From a virus, in the IMG/VR virus record IMGVR_UViG_3300047554_000303, positions 1 through 64,000 of that record: DNA of 64,000 nucleotides; one strand, written 5' to 3'. Made by a program: the position numbers and the translations under genes. The notes below the pieces were generated by a model. It had not been told where the DNA came from, did not search any database, and saw nothing but the letters and a program-made list of their open reading frames with translations. Below are positions 63,005 through 64,000 of this stretch, in pieces; position 1 is the stretch's first letter; each line of letters begins with the position of its first letter.

Positions 63005-64000
63005 TTAGCTTCGCCCCACTTGTCTACAATCTTGACGTCTGCAACCAACGGCACTGTGATAGCTCCCAACTTAATTCCTTCCATGGACTTTCGGATAGCT
63101 TCTGCTGTTTCCTCTGCCCTATCTTCTGGAGTAATGGTCACGAGTTCGTCGTGCACCGTTAGAATCAAGTTTATATCAGGCTCATTTACAAAGCACGAGT
63201 GGGCACGCACCAGGGCGAGTTTCATAATGTCAGCAGCTGAACCCTGAATCACAGTGTTAAAGGCTTGACGCTCTGCACGTGCTAGAAGTCCCTGCTCTTT
63301 ACTCTTTAGGTCTGGGATGTAACGACGACGACCAAACAGAGTTTCTACGTAAGGAATTGGAGCCTGCTGCTTTGCTAAACGCACGACCTTAGCCTTGTAC
63401 TTATCAATCGACGAGAACTTCTTCTCAAAGTTAGTCAAAAGGTCTTTGGCTTCTTTCAGAGTACAACCGATGCTTGCAGCAATCTTGTCTGGACCTACTC
63501 CATAAGATATAGCTAATACAAGAACCTTACCAGCCTTGCGGTCTACACCCATAGTGTCACCGATAGCGGTGTAGATGTCACCGCCTGTTCGATAGTTCTC
63601 CACCATAACTGGGTCGTTTGAGAACGACGCAATAACACGTGGCTCAATCTGAGAGTAGTCAGCAACAACCAGCTTGTGTCCTGGAGGTGCAATGAATAGG
63701 TTACGAACTAGCTTTCCGTAGTCACCAGAAGACGGAATGTTCTGGAGGTTAGGCTCTGACGAAGAAAAGCGCCCAGTCTCAGCACCGTGTGCCTTGAAGT
63801 TGGTGTGGACTCGTCCGTTGATTAGCAGAGAAGACTTCTGAATAATCTTCTTCTTGCCGTTAGTCTCACGCTCTACTTCTCCACCTTTATAGGGTGTTAC
63901 ATATGTCGTCATGAGCTTGTTTAGGTCTTGGTACTCCAACAGAGTGTCTACCAGCGGGTCTTTACCGCGGTAGAACTCCAGCGCCTCTGCTGAAACAGAG
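63001..64000 (-). CDS. polA: DNA polymerase I (family A), 5' end cut by window
   Basis: 333 codons visible; the frame continues to the window edge (SAEALEFYRGKDPLVDTLLE). Motif A VADYSQIEPRVIASFS, O-helix/motif B RKAGKVLVLAISYGVGPDKI, and motif C ILTVHDELV are intact, with TGRFSSSEPNLQNIPS upstream. This is the palm and fingers of a replicative family A polymerase. Whether it has a 3'-5' exonuclease domain cannot be seen here. Confidence 0.93.
   Translation of the reverse strand, partial: SVSAEALEFYRGKDPLVDTLLEYQDLNKLMTTYVTPYKGGEVERETNGKKKIIQKSSLLINGRVHTNFKAHGAETGRFSSSEPNLQNIPSSGDYGKLVRNLFIAPPGHKLVVADYSQIEPRVIASFSNDPVMVENYRTGGDIYTAIGDTMGVDRKAGKVLVLAISYGVGPDKIAASIGCTLKEAKDLLTNFEKKFSSIDKYKAKVVRLAKQQAPIPYVETLFGRRRYIPDLKSKEQGLLARAERQAFNTVIQGSAADIMKLALVRAHSCFVNEPDINLILTVHDELVTITPEDRAEETAEAIRKSMEGIKLGAITVPLVADVKIVDKWGEAK

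Noticed and set aside
1-64000. Lysogeny functions (integrase, immunity repressor, excise)
   Set aside because: None recognised in either strand; the rest of the genome is unknown, so the lifestyle stays open.

Overview
The window is a 64 kb segment of a tailed double-stranded DNA phage (Caudoviricetes) and is almost completely coding. An actinobacterial host is likely: there are two WhiB-type proteins, an NrdH-type redoxin, r1t/DUF2746-like lysis membrane proteins, and several genes that lack a Shine-Dalgarno sequence but carry a TANNNT box exactly 6 nt before the start codon, the layout of actinobacterial leaderless genes. Base composition looks balanced rather than high-GC, which would fit a freshwater-type actinobacterium; that is inference. 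No integrase, repressor, CRISPR array, transposon or reverse transcriptase was seen. Both ends of the window cut genes (a fibre gene at the left, a family A DNA polymerase at the right).

Layout. (1) 1-36793, minus strand, the late block. Read in the direction of transcription it starts with small accessory genes and a DEDDh exonuclease (32.9-36.8 kb). A structured non-coding stretch with a compact Trp-type tRNA and a strong terminator follows (32.3-32.9 kb), then an Hsp20 chaperone, a UAA-anticodon tRNA, a secreted NlpC/P60 hydrolase, a secreted Pro/Thr/Ser/Glu-rich protein, an M23 endolysin and several small membrane proteins (26-32 kb). Next comes the head module: large terminase, portal, scaffold, N4-gp56-type major capsid protein and a connector-like protein (15-23 kb). 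The block ends with a 15 kb array of more than 20 fibre/appendage genes assembled from a few repeated modules (1-15 kb). (2) 36794-37291, a divergent regulatory gap. (3) 37292-47729, plus strand: about 30 tiny, translationally coupled early genes, mostly of unknown function, plus a large two-gene unit made of a MoxR/CobS-type AAA+ ATPase and a zincin-VWA (CobT-like) protein, ending with a WhiB-like gene. (4) 47794-64000, minus strand, convergent with block 3 across a bidirectional terminator. From right to left it holds DNA polymerase I, RecA, several PD-(D/E)XK-type nucleases, a Cas4-like exonuclease, a second WhiB-like protein, a redoxin, a RuvC-like resolvase, a SpoVS-like protein, a series of basic, low-complexity (possibly virion) proteins, and a TGT/DpdA-like, HAD and nucleotidyltransferase trio.

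How it works together (inference): early plus-strand genes probably remodel the host; the replication/recombination block copies and resolves DNA; the terminase-portal-capsid block packages it. No tape-measure gene is visible in 64 kb, so the virion may be podovirus-like or the tail genes may lie outside the window. The most unusual parts are the modular glycine-rich fibre array, the AAA+/zincin-VWA pair, the TGT-like/HAD/NTase trio, the non-canonical tRNAs and structured RNA segment, and several repeated intergenic elements that look regulatory.
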